NCBI GenBank assembly: GCA_025937895.1
Contig: JAICQL010000051.1
Span: 1 to 40,150 of the forward strand
Length of the DNA: 40,150 nucleotides
Origin: Polyangiaceae bacterium
GTDB lineage: Bacteria > Myxococcota_A > Polyangia > Polyangiales > Polyangiaceae
Reading direction: 5' to 3'
A program made the translations under genes and the position numbers. The notes below the pieces were generated by a model. It was given only the letters and a program-made list of their open reading frames with translations, had not been told where the DNA came from and did no database searches. This document shows, in pieces, positions 8,140 through 16,321 of this stretch; position 1 is the stretch's first letter, and each line of letters begins with the position of its first letter.

Positions 8140-8835
8140 ATGATGGAGGAGTGGCGGCTAGCGCAGTGGCTTGCCGCCTTGCTGCTCGTGGCTTGCGCCG
8201 GCAGCGCGCCCTTGCCGGTAGTCACGCTCACCCCGGAGGGGCCGTACGAGTGGGCGCGCGGGCGGGCCGTGTTGCATCGAGAATCGCAGCAGGGCGTGCG
8301 CTTCTGGGCGGCGTTCGAGCGGGATCGCGGCGAGTACCTGGAGTGGTGGATCCGGGTGGAGAATGGCTCGCAGCGGACTCTGCAGGTTGCTCCCGAATAC
8401 TTCTTCTATCGGATCGCGGAGAGCGAGCGCGGCGGGCAGAGCCTGAGGGCCCTGGTGCCGGAGCGCGCGCTCGCGGAGCTGGATGCAGAGCGGGCGAGGG
8501 CCGATGCCCGTGAGGCCGATGCAGCCGGGCGAGGGCTGGGCCACCATTTCCTGGAGTCGGTGCTGGATGGGATGCCGGGCCTGGAGCCGCAGAGCTTTGC
8601 CGAAGCACGCTACGCTCGAAGGCAGCAGCGAGCTGCCTATCTGACGGAGCGCGAAGCGCGGGAGCACTGGCGAGACGTGCTGGCAGACCGCACGGTGCGG
8701 CGCGGAGCGCTGCGTCCGGGCGAGAGCGTGCAGGGCCTGGTGCTGTTTCCACGGCTGGCGCACGTGGGCCGCACGGAGCTGATCTTGATCGTGAAGCCTG
8801 CGATCGCGCGCTTTCCGTATCAGAGCCGGCGCTGA
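8140..8835 (+). CDS. Small lipoprotein of unknown function
   Basis: This is a predicted lipoprotein of about 231 residues. The chosen start (ATG at 8140, with a second ATG at 8143) gives MMEEWRLAQWLAALLLVACAG with a canonical lipobox LVAC; the n-region is unusually acidic, so a somewhat earlier in-frame start is possible. The mature part begins with a beta-rich domain (EYLEWWIRVENGSQRTLQVAPEY, shortened here to its features: an Ig-like strand pattern with a WWIRVENGS turn). A helical, charged middle follows (about 110-190), then strands ending in LILIVKPAIARFPY. This pattern resembles cell-surface or periplasmic binding lipoproteins. I do not recognise the family. The gene ends 8 bp from the convergent glycosyltransferase gene. 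Confidence 0.7.
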   Translation: MMEEWRLAQWLAALLLVACAGSAPLPVVTLTPEGPYEWARGRAVLHRESQQGVRFWAAFERDRGEYLEWWIRVENGSQRTLQVAPEYFFYRIAESERGGQSLRALVPERALAELDAERARADAREADAAGRGLGHHFLESVLDGMPGLEPQSFAEARYARRQQRAAYLTEREAREHWRDVLADRTVRRGALRPGESVQGLVLFPRLAHVGRTELILIVKPAIARFPYQSRR

Positions 8836-8843
8836 GCGCTGCC

Positions 8844-10067
8844 TCAGCGCTCGGGAGGGTCGCCGCGCACCACCGCCTGCACCAGGGCGAGCTGGCGCGG
8901 CAAGCACTGCCGCAGCAGATCGTAGCGTTCGACCACCGTGGCGCGCGCGCGCGCGCGCAGCTCCGTGAAGCGCTCCGGCTGCGCCAGCACCTCGGCCACC
9001 CTGGTGGCGAGCGCCTCGTGATCGAAGAAGTCGACGAGCAGGCCACTTTCGCCGTCGCGCAGCACCTCTTCCACGGGCGCCGTGCGCGAGCCCACGACCA
9101 GCGCTCCGCAGCTCATCGCCTCGATCATCGACCAGGAGAGCACGAACGGGTACGTGAGGTAAACGTGGCAGCGGCTCATGCGAAACAGGTTGATCAGCTG
9201 CCCGTAGTGCAGGAGCCCGACGAAGTGCACGCGGCTCGGATCGATGCGCTCGCGCACCTCGCCCAGGAAGCGGTCCTTCCAGGTGCCGGTCGGCGGCGGT
9301 GAGCCGTAGCTGCAGCCGTCACCGCCCACCAGCACGATGCGCGCCCGCGGGCGCAGCGAGAGCAGCCGCGGCAAGCTGCGCAGGAAGATGTGGTAGCCGC
9401 GACAAGGCTCCAGGTTGCGGTTGACGAAGGTGACGATCTCCTCGCCGTCGCGCAGCGTGATCTCGGGCGAGCCGAGCTTCAGCTCCGGCACGCGCTGGGG
9501 GCAGATGCGCTCGGTCTCCACCCCGTCGAAGATGACGCTGATGCGGTGCTGGTAGTCGGCAGGAAATTGCGCGCGCTGCCATGCCGTCGGGCAGTAGCCC
9601 CAGTCCATCGCGTCCAGCCCCGGCAGCAAGCTGGCGTTCTTGAGCCGGACGCGAAAGCGGCTCTCCCGGTCGGGCGCGGAGAACTCCGGGTCGAAGCCCA
9701 GGCCCGAGCCGTAGAAGAACTCCTGGAACGCCAGCACCCGCGTACGGGGCCAGACGTCTTTCACCATCCAGGTCTCGCCCCAGCCGGCGTGGCCCACCAC
9801 CACGTCCGGCACGAAGCCGCCTGCGCTCAGCTCCAGCATCTTGCTGGCGCAGGCGCGGGCGCGCAGCGACTTGGTCTCGAAGTCCATGGCCCAGGGATGG
9901 CCGCTGCCGTTCTTCTCGGCGAGCACATAGGGGTGCACGGTGACCTTGGGCGGGCTGGAGCGCGGAGTGATGGCCAGCGCCTGCACGTCGTGACCGAGCG
10001 CGGCCAGCGCCGGTGCCAGAAAGCGGAACTGGCCCGGAAAGTTCTGGTGGATGAAGAGCACCCGCAT
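8844..10067 (-). CDS. GT4-type glycosyltransferase
   Basis: This 407-residue GT-B-fold sugar transferase is probably cytoplasmic or peripheral at the inner membrane. The N-terminal Rossmann domain opens with MRVLFIHQNFPGQFRFLAP, where the NFPGQF turn is characteristic of one GT4 subfamily. The C-terminal half has the nucleotide-sugar site: a VNRNLEPCRGYHIF stretch and IEAMSCGALVVGSRTAPVEE. The usual EX7E motif retains its second Glu (in MIEAM), while the first position is Phe, as in other members with PFVLSWS. The gene lies 53 bp downstream of the TPR-OGT gene on the same strand, so the two are probably one operon making or modifying a glycan or glycoprotein. The sugar and acceptor are unknown. 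Confidence 0.9.
   Translation of the reverse strand: MRVLFIHQNFPGQFRFLAPALAALGHDVQALAITPRSSPPKVTVHPYVLAEKNGSGHPWAMDFETKSLRARACASKMLELSAGGFVPDVVVGHAGWGETWMVKDVWPRTRVLAFQEFFYGSGLGFDPEFSAPDRESRFRVRLKNASLLPGLDAMDWGYCPTAWQRAQFPADYQHRISVIFDGVETERICPQRVPELKLGSPEITLRDGEEIVTFVNRNLEPCRGYHIFLRSLPRLLSLRPRARIVLVGGDGCSYGSPPPTGTWKDRFLGEVRERIDPSRVHFVGLLHYGQLINLFRMSRCHVYLTYPFVLSWSMIEAMSCGALVVGSRTAPVEEVLRDGESGLLVDFFDHEALATRVAEVLAQPERFTELRARARATVVERYDLLRQCLPRQLALVQAVVRGDPPER
8941..8956. repeat. (GC)8 dinucleotide run within the glycosyltransferase gene
   Basis: Eight consecutive GC dinucleotides encode part of the Arg-Ala run near the C-terminus. A change of one unit would shift the frame of roughly the last 30 residues only. 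Confidence 0.7.
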
Positions 10068-10120
10068 GGCAGCAGCAGAATGTGATCCAGCTGGCCGAAA
10101 ACGGCGCGCTCTGCGCAGCC

Positions 10121-12469
10121 TTAAGGTGATCCGCGGGGGGAGTGCTTTTCACGCCACAGCCGCTGGAGAGCAGCCTCCAGCTCGCGGGTGAAGCCACGCT
10201 GATCGAGCAGCGGCGAGGCCGCGAGGCGCCGCGGCAGCTCGCGGCGCAGCGCGGCGAGCCGGGTGCGGTCGCGCGCCAGCTCGCAGGCGATGCTCAGGTA
10301 GCGCTGCTGGTCGCTGGCGACCCACTCGTGCAAGCCCGCCACGCGCAGCACGCGGCTGCCCAGGCGCTGCACGGGTAGCGCTCCCTCCAGAGCGACCAGC
10401 GGCACGCCCCGCCAGAGCGTGTGCAGCGCCGTGGTCTCGCCGCTGTACGGAAACGGATCCAGCGCGACGTCGAGCTGGCCGAGCGCGTCCAGGAACTCCA
10501 GCATCGGGCTCGAGCCAGCGACCGTGACCCGCTCGGGGGCGATGCCCTCCGCCGTGAACCAGCCGCGATAGCGCTGGCACAGCTCGGGATCGTGAAACGA
10601 GCGGTACTTGAGCCATAGCTCGCTACCCGGCACGAGGTGCAAGAGCTGCGCAAACAACCGGCACACGTCGCGCCCGATCTTGGCGGGGTTGTTGAAGCAG
10701 CCGAAGCGGATGGGCCCGCTGCGCGCCGGCTCCAGCGCTGCCGCCGGCGCGGGCGGCTGGTAACAGCTGGCGCTGTGCGGCAAGCGCAGCACACGCTCGA
10801 CGAAGTAGCGCTCCCCACCCTCCGGCACCGACCAGCGATCGGCGATGCGACAGTCGATGGCGCCGAGCCCCGTGGTGTCGAAGTAGCCCAGCCACGACAC
10901 CTGCAGCGGGCTGGGCCGGCGCGCGAACACCGGCAGCCGGTTATGCGCGGTGTGCCCCGCCAGATCGACCAGCACGTCGATGCCGTCCGCCACGATGCGC
11001 GCGTACAGCTCGTCGTGCGAGAGCGAGTGCACCGGCACCAGCTGCGCCAGCTGCCCCAGGCGCGCCGTGATGGCGTCGGGCCGCCGCACGTCCGAGTAGC
11101 AGATGGGCTCGAAGGCGCTGCGATCGTGCTCGCGCAGCACTGGCTCGAGGAAGTAGCTGATGGGGTGTGCGCACAGATCGGCCGAGACGTAGCCGATGCG
11201 CAGCGGGCGCGACCATTGCGTGACGAGCGCGCGCGGGGCGTCCGGGCGTGGCTCGTCCGGGCGTGGCTCGTTGCTGTGCACGCTTTGCACGCTGCGTGCG
11301 AGCCGCTCGCCGAAGTCGCGGTGCCGCTGAAACAGCTGCTCGGCGCTCGCCTCCGGAGCGAAGTGCAGAGCAAACAGCAGGCTGGAGACCACGTCCCAGC
11401 GCTCGGGCTGGAGCGCCAGGGCCCGCTCGAAGGCGCTCACCGCCTCGCGCCACTCGCCCAGCTCCGTGAGCGCGGTGCCCACGTACACGTGGCTCTCGAC
11501 CAGCTCCGGACGCAGCTGCGCCAGGCGCCGGTACAGAGCGAGCGCCAGCAGCGGCCGCCCCAGCCGCTGCGCGGCGGCTCCCAGCTGGGCCAGCGCCAGC
11601 GGGTCGTCGGGGCAGCTGGCAAAGCGCGCCAGGCAGCGCTCGCTCGGGCGCAGCGGGCCATCGCAGAACCAGCTGCCCAGCAGGCGATAGCCGCGCACGT
11701 CGGCGGGGGCGAGCTCGAGCGCGCGCAGCACTGCGGCCTCGGCGCGGCCGTGCCAGCCACCTTGCCAGGCGCTGACCCCCAGCGCCAGGAACCCCGCCGC
11801 GCTGGGCTGGCGCTCCAGCGCCCGCTCCAGGCACACGCAGGCGGCGGCATAGCGGTGCTGGCGTGCCAAGAACAAACCCAGCTCCAGCAACGCTGCCGGC
11901 TCGGGCGCGGCGAGCAAGCGGCGCACGATGGCCACGCCCTCGTCCTCGGGCAGCGGCCGCGCCAGGGTCACGCGCAGGTTGTGCAGAGCGCGCTCGCGCG
12001 TGCCCGGGTGCAAGCTCGCCACGAAGTGACTGCACACGGCGCTCGTCAGCTCGCCTCGAGTGTGCAGGGCCGCACCCTCGTTCAGGTACGCCTCGCTGCA
12101 CTCCGGATCCAGCGCCAGCGCGGCGCGCGCCGTCTCCAGCGCCTCCGTGTGGCGACCGGCTTCGCGCAGTGCGCTGCTCAGCAGGCTCAGGGTGGCGGCG
12201 CGCGGCTCCAGCGCTGCGGCGCGCCGGAACGCCGCCAGTGCTTCGTCCAGGCGCCCCGCTTCACGCCGCGCCCGCGCCAGGTTGACCCAGATGTCCGGCT
12301 GCTCCGCGCACAGCCCGAGCGCCCGCTCGTAGCTGGCGATCGCCTCGCGCAGCTGACCGTGCTGGCGCTGCCACTGCCCGTGCAGCGCGTGCAGCTCCGC
12401 CGCCTGTGCCAGCTCTCCTTGCGCGGCCAGCTGTGCGGCGCGCTGAAGCGTCTCCGTCCAGGGATCCAC
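10121..12469 (-). CDS. TPR-containing O-GlcNAc-transferase-like (SPINDLY-type, GT41) protein
   Basis: This 782-residue protein has an N-terminal half (about 1-390) of tetratricopeptide repeats (for example AIASYERALGLCAEQPDIW). The C-terminal half is a GT41 catalytic domain: RIGYVSADLCAHP with His435 at the position of the OGT base/substrate His, DLAGHTAHNRLPVFA, WLGYFDTTG, FGCFNNPAKIG with Lys597 at the site of the essential UDP-contacting Lys, LWLKYRSF with Lys621, and LDPFPYSGETTALHTLW. All catalytic features are therefore present. In eukaryotes this family adds O-GlcNAc or O-fucose to Ser/Thr; bacterial members also modify surface proteins or flagellins. The start is GTG with no clear ribosome site. 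It probably forms an operon with the GT4 gene, and a diverged paralog lies 5.3 kb away. Confidence 0.92.
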   Translation of the reverse strand: MDPWTETLQRAAQLAAQGELAQAAELHALHGQWQRQHGQLREAIASYERALGLCAEQPDIWVNLARARREAGRLDEALAAFRRAAALEPRAATLSLLSSALREAGRHTEALETARAALALDPECSEAYLNEGAALHTRGELTSAVCSHFVASLHPGTRERALHNLRVTLARPLPEDEGVAIVRRLLAAPEPAALLELGLFLARQHRYAAACVCLERALERQPSAAGFLALGVSAWQGGWHGRAEAAVLRALELAPADVRGYRLLGSWFCDGPLRPSERCLARFASCPDDPLALAQLGAAAQRLGRPLLALALYRRLAQLRPELVESHVYVGTALTELGEWREAVSAFERALALQPERWDVVSSLLFALHFAPEASAEQLFQRHRDFGERLARSVQSVHSNEPRPDEPRPDAPRALVTQWSRPLRIGYVSADLCAHPISYFLEPVLREHDRSAFEPICYSDVRRPDAITARLGQLAQLVPVHSLSHDELYARIVADGIDVLVDLAGHTAHNRLPVFARRPSPLQVSWLGYFDTTGLGAIDCRIADRWSVPEGGERYFVERVLRLPHSASCYQPPAPAAALEPARSGPIRFGCFNNPAKIGRDVCRLFAQLLHLVPGSELWLKYRSFHDPELCQRYRGWFTAEGIAPERVTVAGSSPMLEFLDALGQLDVALDPFPYSGETTALHTLWRGVPLVALEGALPVQRLGSRVLRVAGLHEWVASDQQRYLSIACELARDRTRLAALRRELPRRLAASPLLDQRGFTRELEAALQRLWREKHSPRGSP
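11240..11269. repeat. Perfect 15-bp tandem duplication inside the OGT-like gene
   Basis: GTCCGGGCGTGGCTC occurs twice head to tail (11240-11254 and 11255-11269). On the coding strand it gives the repeated pentapeptide EPRPD in the linker between the TPR and catalytic halves. It is in frame and is an insertion-type length polymorphism candidate. Confidence 0.85.
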
Positions 12470-12719
12470 CGGGCTGAGACAACGGCGACGGCTCGAGAGG
12501 GTTTAGTGAGGGGCTCGAGTGCACGGGGCGAGCTGGAGATCACACCTCGCACGCCAGAGCGTGATACGCGGCGATTTGCCGCTGACCGCGGGCGACATCT
12601 CTCCAGCCTCAGGCTGTTCGAAGGAGCGAATCCGGTACTATCCGGCGCGAGTGGCGGTTGCTGAAGGCGCTCGCTTCTCGGCAGAGAGCTGAGCGCATGA
12701 CGGGTGAAAGGGTGAGCGG

Positions 12720-14399
12720 ATGAAGAGCAGTCTGGTGTGGATGGTGGCGTTGCTGGGTGCGTGCGCGGGCGGAGCGCAGCCTGCGCTGGCGGTGAAGGCG
12801 GCGGCTTCGGGCGCAACCGCGGCTCCGGCGATCGCCAGCCAGCGAGGAGCGGTAGCCCGCAAGGTGGAGGAGCGCGAGCCGGCGCGCTTCGAAGATCCAG
12901 AGCGGCGCGAGAAGCTCCTGGCCGCGCTGCAGGAGCGCCGAGGAGCGTTCGAGCAGGAGCTGCGCGCGCTCGGTGCTCCCGGATTTGCCTGGGGCGTGGT
13001 GCTGGATGACCAGCTGCTGCTGGCGCAGGGCGAGGGCAAGAGGTCGCTGGAGGAGGGCGGCGCGGTCACTGCCGACACGGTCTTCCGCATCGGCTCGATC
13101 ACGAAGGTGTTCAGCGCGCTCGCCGCGGTGCAGCTCCGCGACGCGGGGCGCCTGGCGCTCGACGTGCCGGCAGCGACGTATTTGCCGGAGCTCGACCGGG
13201 TCATTTACCCCTCCGCGGATGCGCCGCCCATCACCGTGCGCCACCTGCTGACCCATGTCTCGGGGCTGCCGCGGCTCGGCAGCTTCAGCTACTCGCGGCC
13301 GAACCACGCGCCATCCGAGGCCGAGGTGCTGGGCGCGCTGGACGGAGTGGGCCTGAGCGCTGCGCCCGGTGAGGAGCGCGAGTACTCCAACTTCGGTTTT
13401 TCGCTGCTTGGCGTGCTGCTGGGGCGGGTCGCGCAGCAGCCGTACGAACAGCTCGTGACCCGGCAGATCTTGCAACCGCTGGGCATGACCCACTCCGTCT
13501 GGGCTGCGAGCGACGTGCCCGCGGAGCTGCTGGCTCGGCCTCACGCGGCAGGCGAAGGCGGTTCGCTGCGGGTGGTGCCGGAGTGGACGCTGGGGGCCTC
13601 TGCCGGCGCGGGGGGCATTTACTCCTCCATCACCGACATGGCCCGCTTCCTGACGTTCCAGCTCTCCGCCTGGCCGCCGTCCAGCGAGGCGGAGAGCCCG
13701 GTGCTGCGCCGCGCATCGCTGCGCGAGTCACAGCGCATGCAGAGCGTGCGCCGGCTGCGGAGCTCGGTAGAGCCGCTGCGTGCGATGGTGGCCGGCAACG
13801 GGCTCGGCTGGTCCGTGTATCAGGACTGCCGCTTCGCCCAAGTCGTCTGGCACAATGGCGGCACCGAAGGCCACAGCTCCGCACTGTATCTGCTGCCCGC
13901 GCACGGCATCGGGCTGATGGTGCTCGCCAACCGAGATGGGGTGGATCTCGACGCCCCCTCGCGCCGGCTGCTCGAGTCCCTGTACGACGCCGGGGCGCTA
14001 CCGGAGCGGCGCACCCCGCCGCAGCTCGACCAGCGCTCGCGAGAGGCGCTCGACGCCGCGCTCGCGCTCGGCATCGACTTCGACGTGCAGCGCTTCGAGG
14101 CCCTGTTTTCGGAGCACACCCGCCATCTGCTGCGGCCAGAGAAGCTGGGGCAGTGGCTGCAGAGCATCGCCGCCGAGGCGGGCCGCTGCCGCACCGGAGC
14201 CCCGCTGGACAGCGGCCGCCCCATCTGGCGCGCCGCCGAGCTACGGTGCGAGCGCGGCGAGCCGCTGGTCGTCGAAGGCGCGCTCGACGCAAACTCCAAG
14301 CTTCTGGCCATCTGGGTCGGCACTCCGGCGAAGTTCGCCGAGTCGGTCCGCAAGCGCGAGCAGGAAGCTGCGGCTGCGCAGGCGTGTCGGGAACGATGA
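12720..14399 (+). CDS. Serine beta-lactamase-like hydrolase (class C / esterase family), lipoprotein
   Basis: This 559-residue exported hydrolase of the beta-lactamase/PBP4-like/EstB superfamily has a signal peptide with lipobox LGAC (Cys15). The catalytic domain carries S126-I-T-K129 (nucleophile Ser and Lys), Y222-S-N224 (second motif) and H378-N-G380 (third motif, HxG in place of KTG), all in the right order and spacing. HxG is common in esterases and peptidases of this superfamily, so it need not be an antibiotic-hydrolysing enzyme; a D-peptide or ester substrate in the envelope is plausible. A C-terminal extension of about 130 residues after the catalytic core is typical of the larger members. 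The ATG is preceded by GGGTGAGCGG. Confidence 0.92.
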   Translation: MKSSLVWMVALLGACAGGAQPALAVKAAASGATAAPAIASQRGAVARKVEEREPARFEDPERREKLLAALQERRGAFEQELRALGAPGFAWGVVLDDQLLLAQGEGKRSLEEGGAVTADTVFRIGSITKVFSALAAVQLRDAGRLALDVPAATYLPELDRVIYPSADAPPITVRHLLTHVSGLPRLGSFSYSRPNHAPSEAEVLGALDGVGLSAAPGEEREYSNFGFSLLGVLLGRVAQQPYEQLVTRQILQPLGMTHSVWAASDVPAELLARPHAAGEGGSLRVVPEWTLGASAGAGGIYSSITDMARFLTFQLSAWPPSSEAESPVLRRASLRESQRMQSVRRLRSSVEPLRAMVAGNGLGWSVYQDCRFAQVVWHNGGTEGHSSALYLLPAHGIGLMVLANRDGVDLDAPSRRLLESLYDAGALPERRTPPQLDQRSREALDAALALGIDFDVQRFEALFSEHTRHLLRPEKLGQWLQSIAAEAGRCRTGAPLDSGRPIWRAAELRCERGEPLVVEGALDANSKLLAIWVGTPAKFAESVRKREQEAAAAQACRER

Positions 14400-14647
14400 G
14401 CGCGAGCTGCAGCGGAGTGAGCCCGCCCAACCACCGGACATGAAGTAGCGACACTGCCCGGTTGCGGTGGCAAGCGAGCTGCGATGTCTACATGATTCGG
14501 CATAGATATCATTGAGCCGCTAACGAAGAACAACGGTGGCGGTGCGGGCAGGGTCCGCTCGAGCTCGGTGTGATGGATGCGGCAGAGATCCGCTGCAGCT
14601 TTGGCGGAGCACGGCGCTGTGGGCGTGGACGTGGACGGCGTGGCGGA

Positions 14648-16321
14648 ATGGCGCGCGGGGACGAGCGCCGGCTCCAGGAGCTGTGTGAATCTGCTCGAGG
14701 GGTGGATCCGGGAGCTCTCGATAGCCACGCTTTGGCGGCGCTGGCGGCAAAACGGCAAACCGGTGCGGCCCCATCCGCCGTCGATCCTTCGCCGGGGCGA
14801 GCGCGGGCGCTCCAGCTCGCGTATGCTCGGGGTAAGATGGCGTTTGCGCGGCTGGGGCAGATCCTCGATATCGAGTGGCTGCTGCGGCGGGACGAGGGGC
14901 AGGCTGCGTCCGAGCTGGCGCGGCAGGATCGGCAGTTGCTCGCCGAACGGGCTCCTGAAGCGCGGCCGCTGGAGCTGGAGCAGGCGCTGGAGCTGTGGCT
15001 GGCGGGGCGGCGAGCGGAGCTGGGGCAGCGGACTCTGGGCACGCGGCTCAGCGAGTTGCTCACGGTGGTGCACGTGGGGCTGTTTCTGGCGGCGTGCGCG
15101 GCGGGCGCGGGGGCGGCGGGGGCGCTGCTGGAGGGGTCAGGGGCGCAGCCGGCGAACGTGCTGCACTTCTTGCTGGCGACGTTGCTCTGGCCGCTGGTGT
15201 TCTTGCTGGGCTCGGCGCTGCTGTGGCTGGGCCGCGGCCGCATCGGGCGCTCGGTGTTGCTGGAGGATAGCTACTTGCTGCTGGTCGGTTTCGCCAGCCG
15301 GCTGGCGCAGCGGGGCGCGGCACAGGCGGGCAATCTCGCGACGGAGTGGCGGCAGCTGCGGCTCGGCGCGCGGCGCTATCGCGAGCTCGAGCTGGGCAGC
15401 TTGCTGGCGGCGGCGCAGTGGTATCCGCTGGGCTTTCACCTCGGAGCCGCGCTGACCCTGGCGGGCTCTGCGCTGTTCTCGGATCTGGCCTTTGCCTGGA
15501 GCACGACGGATGGTTCGCTGTCGGCGAGCGCGGTGGCCGGCTTCTTCGGCGCTGTCACCGCTCCCTGGTGCGCTCCGCTCGGGGTGGGCTGTGTCAGCGC
15601 GGAGCTGGTGCGCGCGACGCAGTTCAGCCGTTTCACCGGTGAATATGCCGCCTCGGCGGGCGCGCTCGGCTCGGGTGCCTGGTGGCCAGCGCTGTTCGGC
15701 TGCTTGCTCGTGTACGGCGTGTTGCCGCGTCTGGTCTTCGCGCTCTCGCTGTCGGGCATCGTGGCGCGCCGCTCGCGGCGGCTGAGCGAGCGGGTGCTCG
15801 ACCTGCGCGCTCGGTTGCGTGCCGCGCTGGAGCTCGGGGCGTCGTCCTCCACCCCGAGCACAGGGGCAGAGCAGGCTCCGGCCGTGGTGGAGCAGCTCGC
15901 GCCCGCGGCGCTGGAGCAGCGGGAGTGCTGGCTCATCTGTTGGCGGGGCGCGGCGCTCGCTCCGGGTGACGCGCAGGCGTTGCTGCAGCGGCTGGGGCTG
16001 GTGAAGGTGCGGCAGGACGTGGCGGGCAGCAGCGAGTTCGAGCAAGATCGCGCGCTCATCACCGGGGCAGGCCCGGGCGAGCGAGTGGTGGTGCTGGTGG
16101 TGGAGGGCTGGGAGGCGCCGGACAAGGCGACGCGCGCGTTCGTGCGGGCGCTGCGCGAGGCGGGAGCGCGCGAGCGCCCGATCTACGTCGCGGTGCTGCT
16201 GGCCGCGGCGGACGCGCCGGAGCTGGCGGTGTGGCGCGATCGCCTGCGGCTGCTGCAGGATCCGTTCATCAGCGTGCAGGCTGTGGTGGGTGCGGCGGCG
16301 GGGCAGGAGGTGAGCGGGTGA
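14648..16321 (+). CDS. DUF2868-type inner-membrane protein
   Basis: This membrane protein is about 557 residues from the ATG at 14648; the frame is also open to GTG 14570 and ATG 14573, but those add only an Arg/Gly-rich stretch. After a charged N-terminal region there are five or so hydrophobic segments (about residues 140-165, 174-200, 265-290, 300-322, 350-385) with family-typical strings such as DLAFAWSTT and VYGVLPRLVFAL, then a cytoplasmic C-terminal domain. DUF2868 proteins are regularly encoded directly upstream of a DUF3482 GTPase, and that is the case here, with GTGA overlap. Function is unknown; the pair presumably forms a membrane-bound GTPase complex. Confidence 0.85.
   Translation: MARGDERRLQELCESARGVDPGALDSHALAALAAKRQTGAAPSAVDPSPGRARALQLAYARGKMAFARLGQILDIEWLLRRDEGQAASELARQDRQLLAERAPEARPLELEQALELWLAGRRAELGQRTLGTRLSELLTVVHVGLFLAACAAGAGAAGALLEGSGAQPANVLHFLLATLLWPLVFLLGSALLWLGRGRIGRSVLLEDSYLLLVGFASRLAQRGAAQAGNLATEWRQLRLGARRYRELELGSLLAAAQWYPLGFHLGAALTLAGSALFSDLAFAWSTTDGSLSASAVAGFFGAVTAPWCAPLGVGCVSAELVRATQFSRFTGEYAASAGALGSGAWWPALFGCLLVYGVLPRLVFALSLSGIVARRSRRLSERVLDLRARLRAALELGASSSTPSTGAEQAPAVVEQLAPAALEQRECWLICWRGAALAPGDAQALLQRLGLVKVRQDVAGSSEFEQDRALITGAGPGERVVVLVVEGWEAPDKATRAFVRALREAGARERPIYVAVLLAAADAPELAVWRDRLRLLQDPFISVQAVVGAAAGQEVSG
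16305..16310 (+). promoter_or_regulatory. Ribosome binding site fixing the GTPase start
   Basis: AGGAGG, a consensus Shine-Dalgarno, lies 7 bases before the GTG at 16318 and inside the end of the upstream DUF2868 gene. It decides in favour of the GTG start over earlier in-frame codons. Confidence 0.85.

Noticed and set aside
10637..12664. Long open frame on the plus strand opposite the first OGT-like gene
   Set aside because: It is an antisense shadow in GC-rich DNA: its translation is Arg/Gln/Ala-rich without motifs, whereas the minus strand encodes a complete GT41 protein.
12720..14399. An antibiotic-resistance AmpC beta-lactamase
   Set aside because: The third motif is HNG rather than KTG, and the protein has a lipid anchor and a long C-terminal extension, so an esterase or peptidase role is at least as likely.
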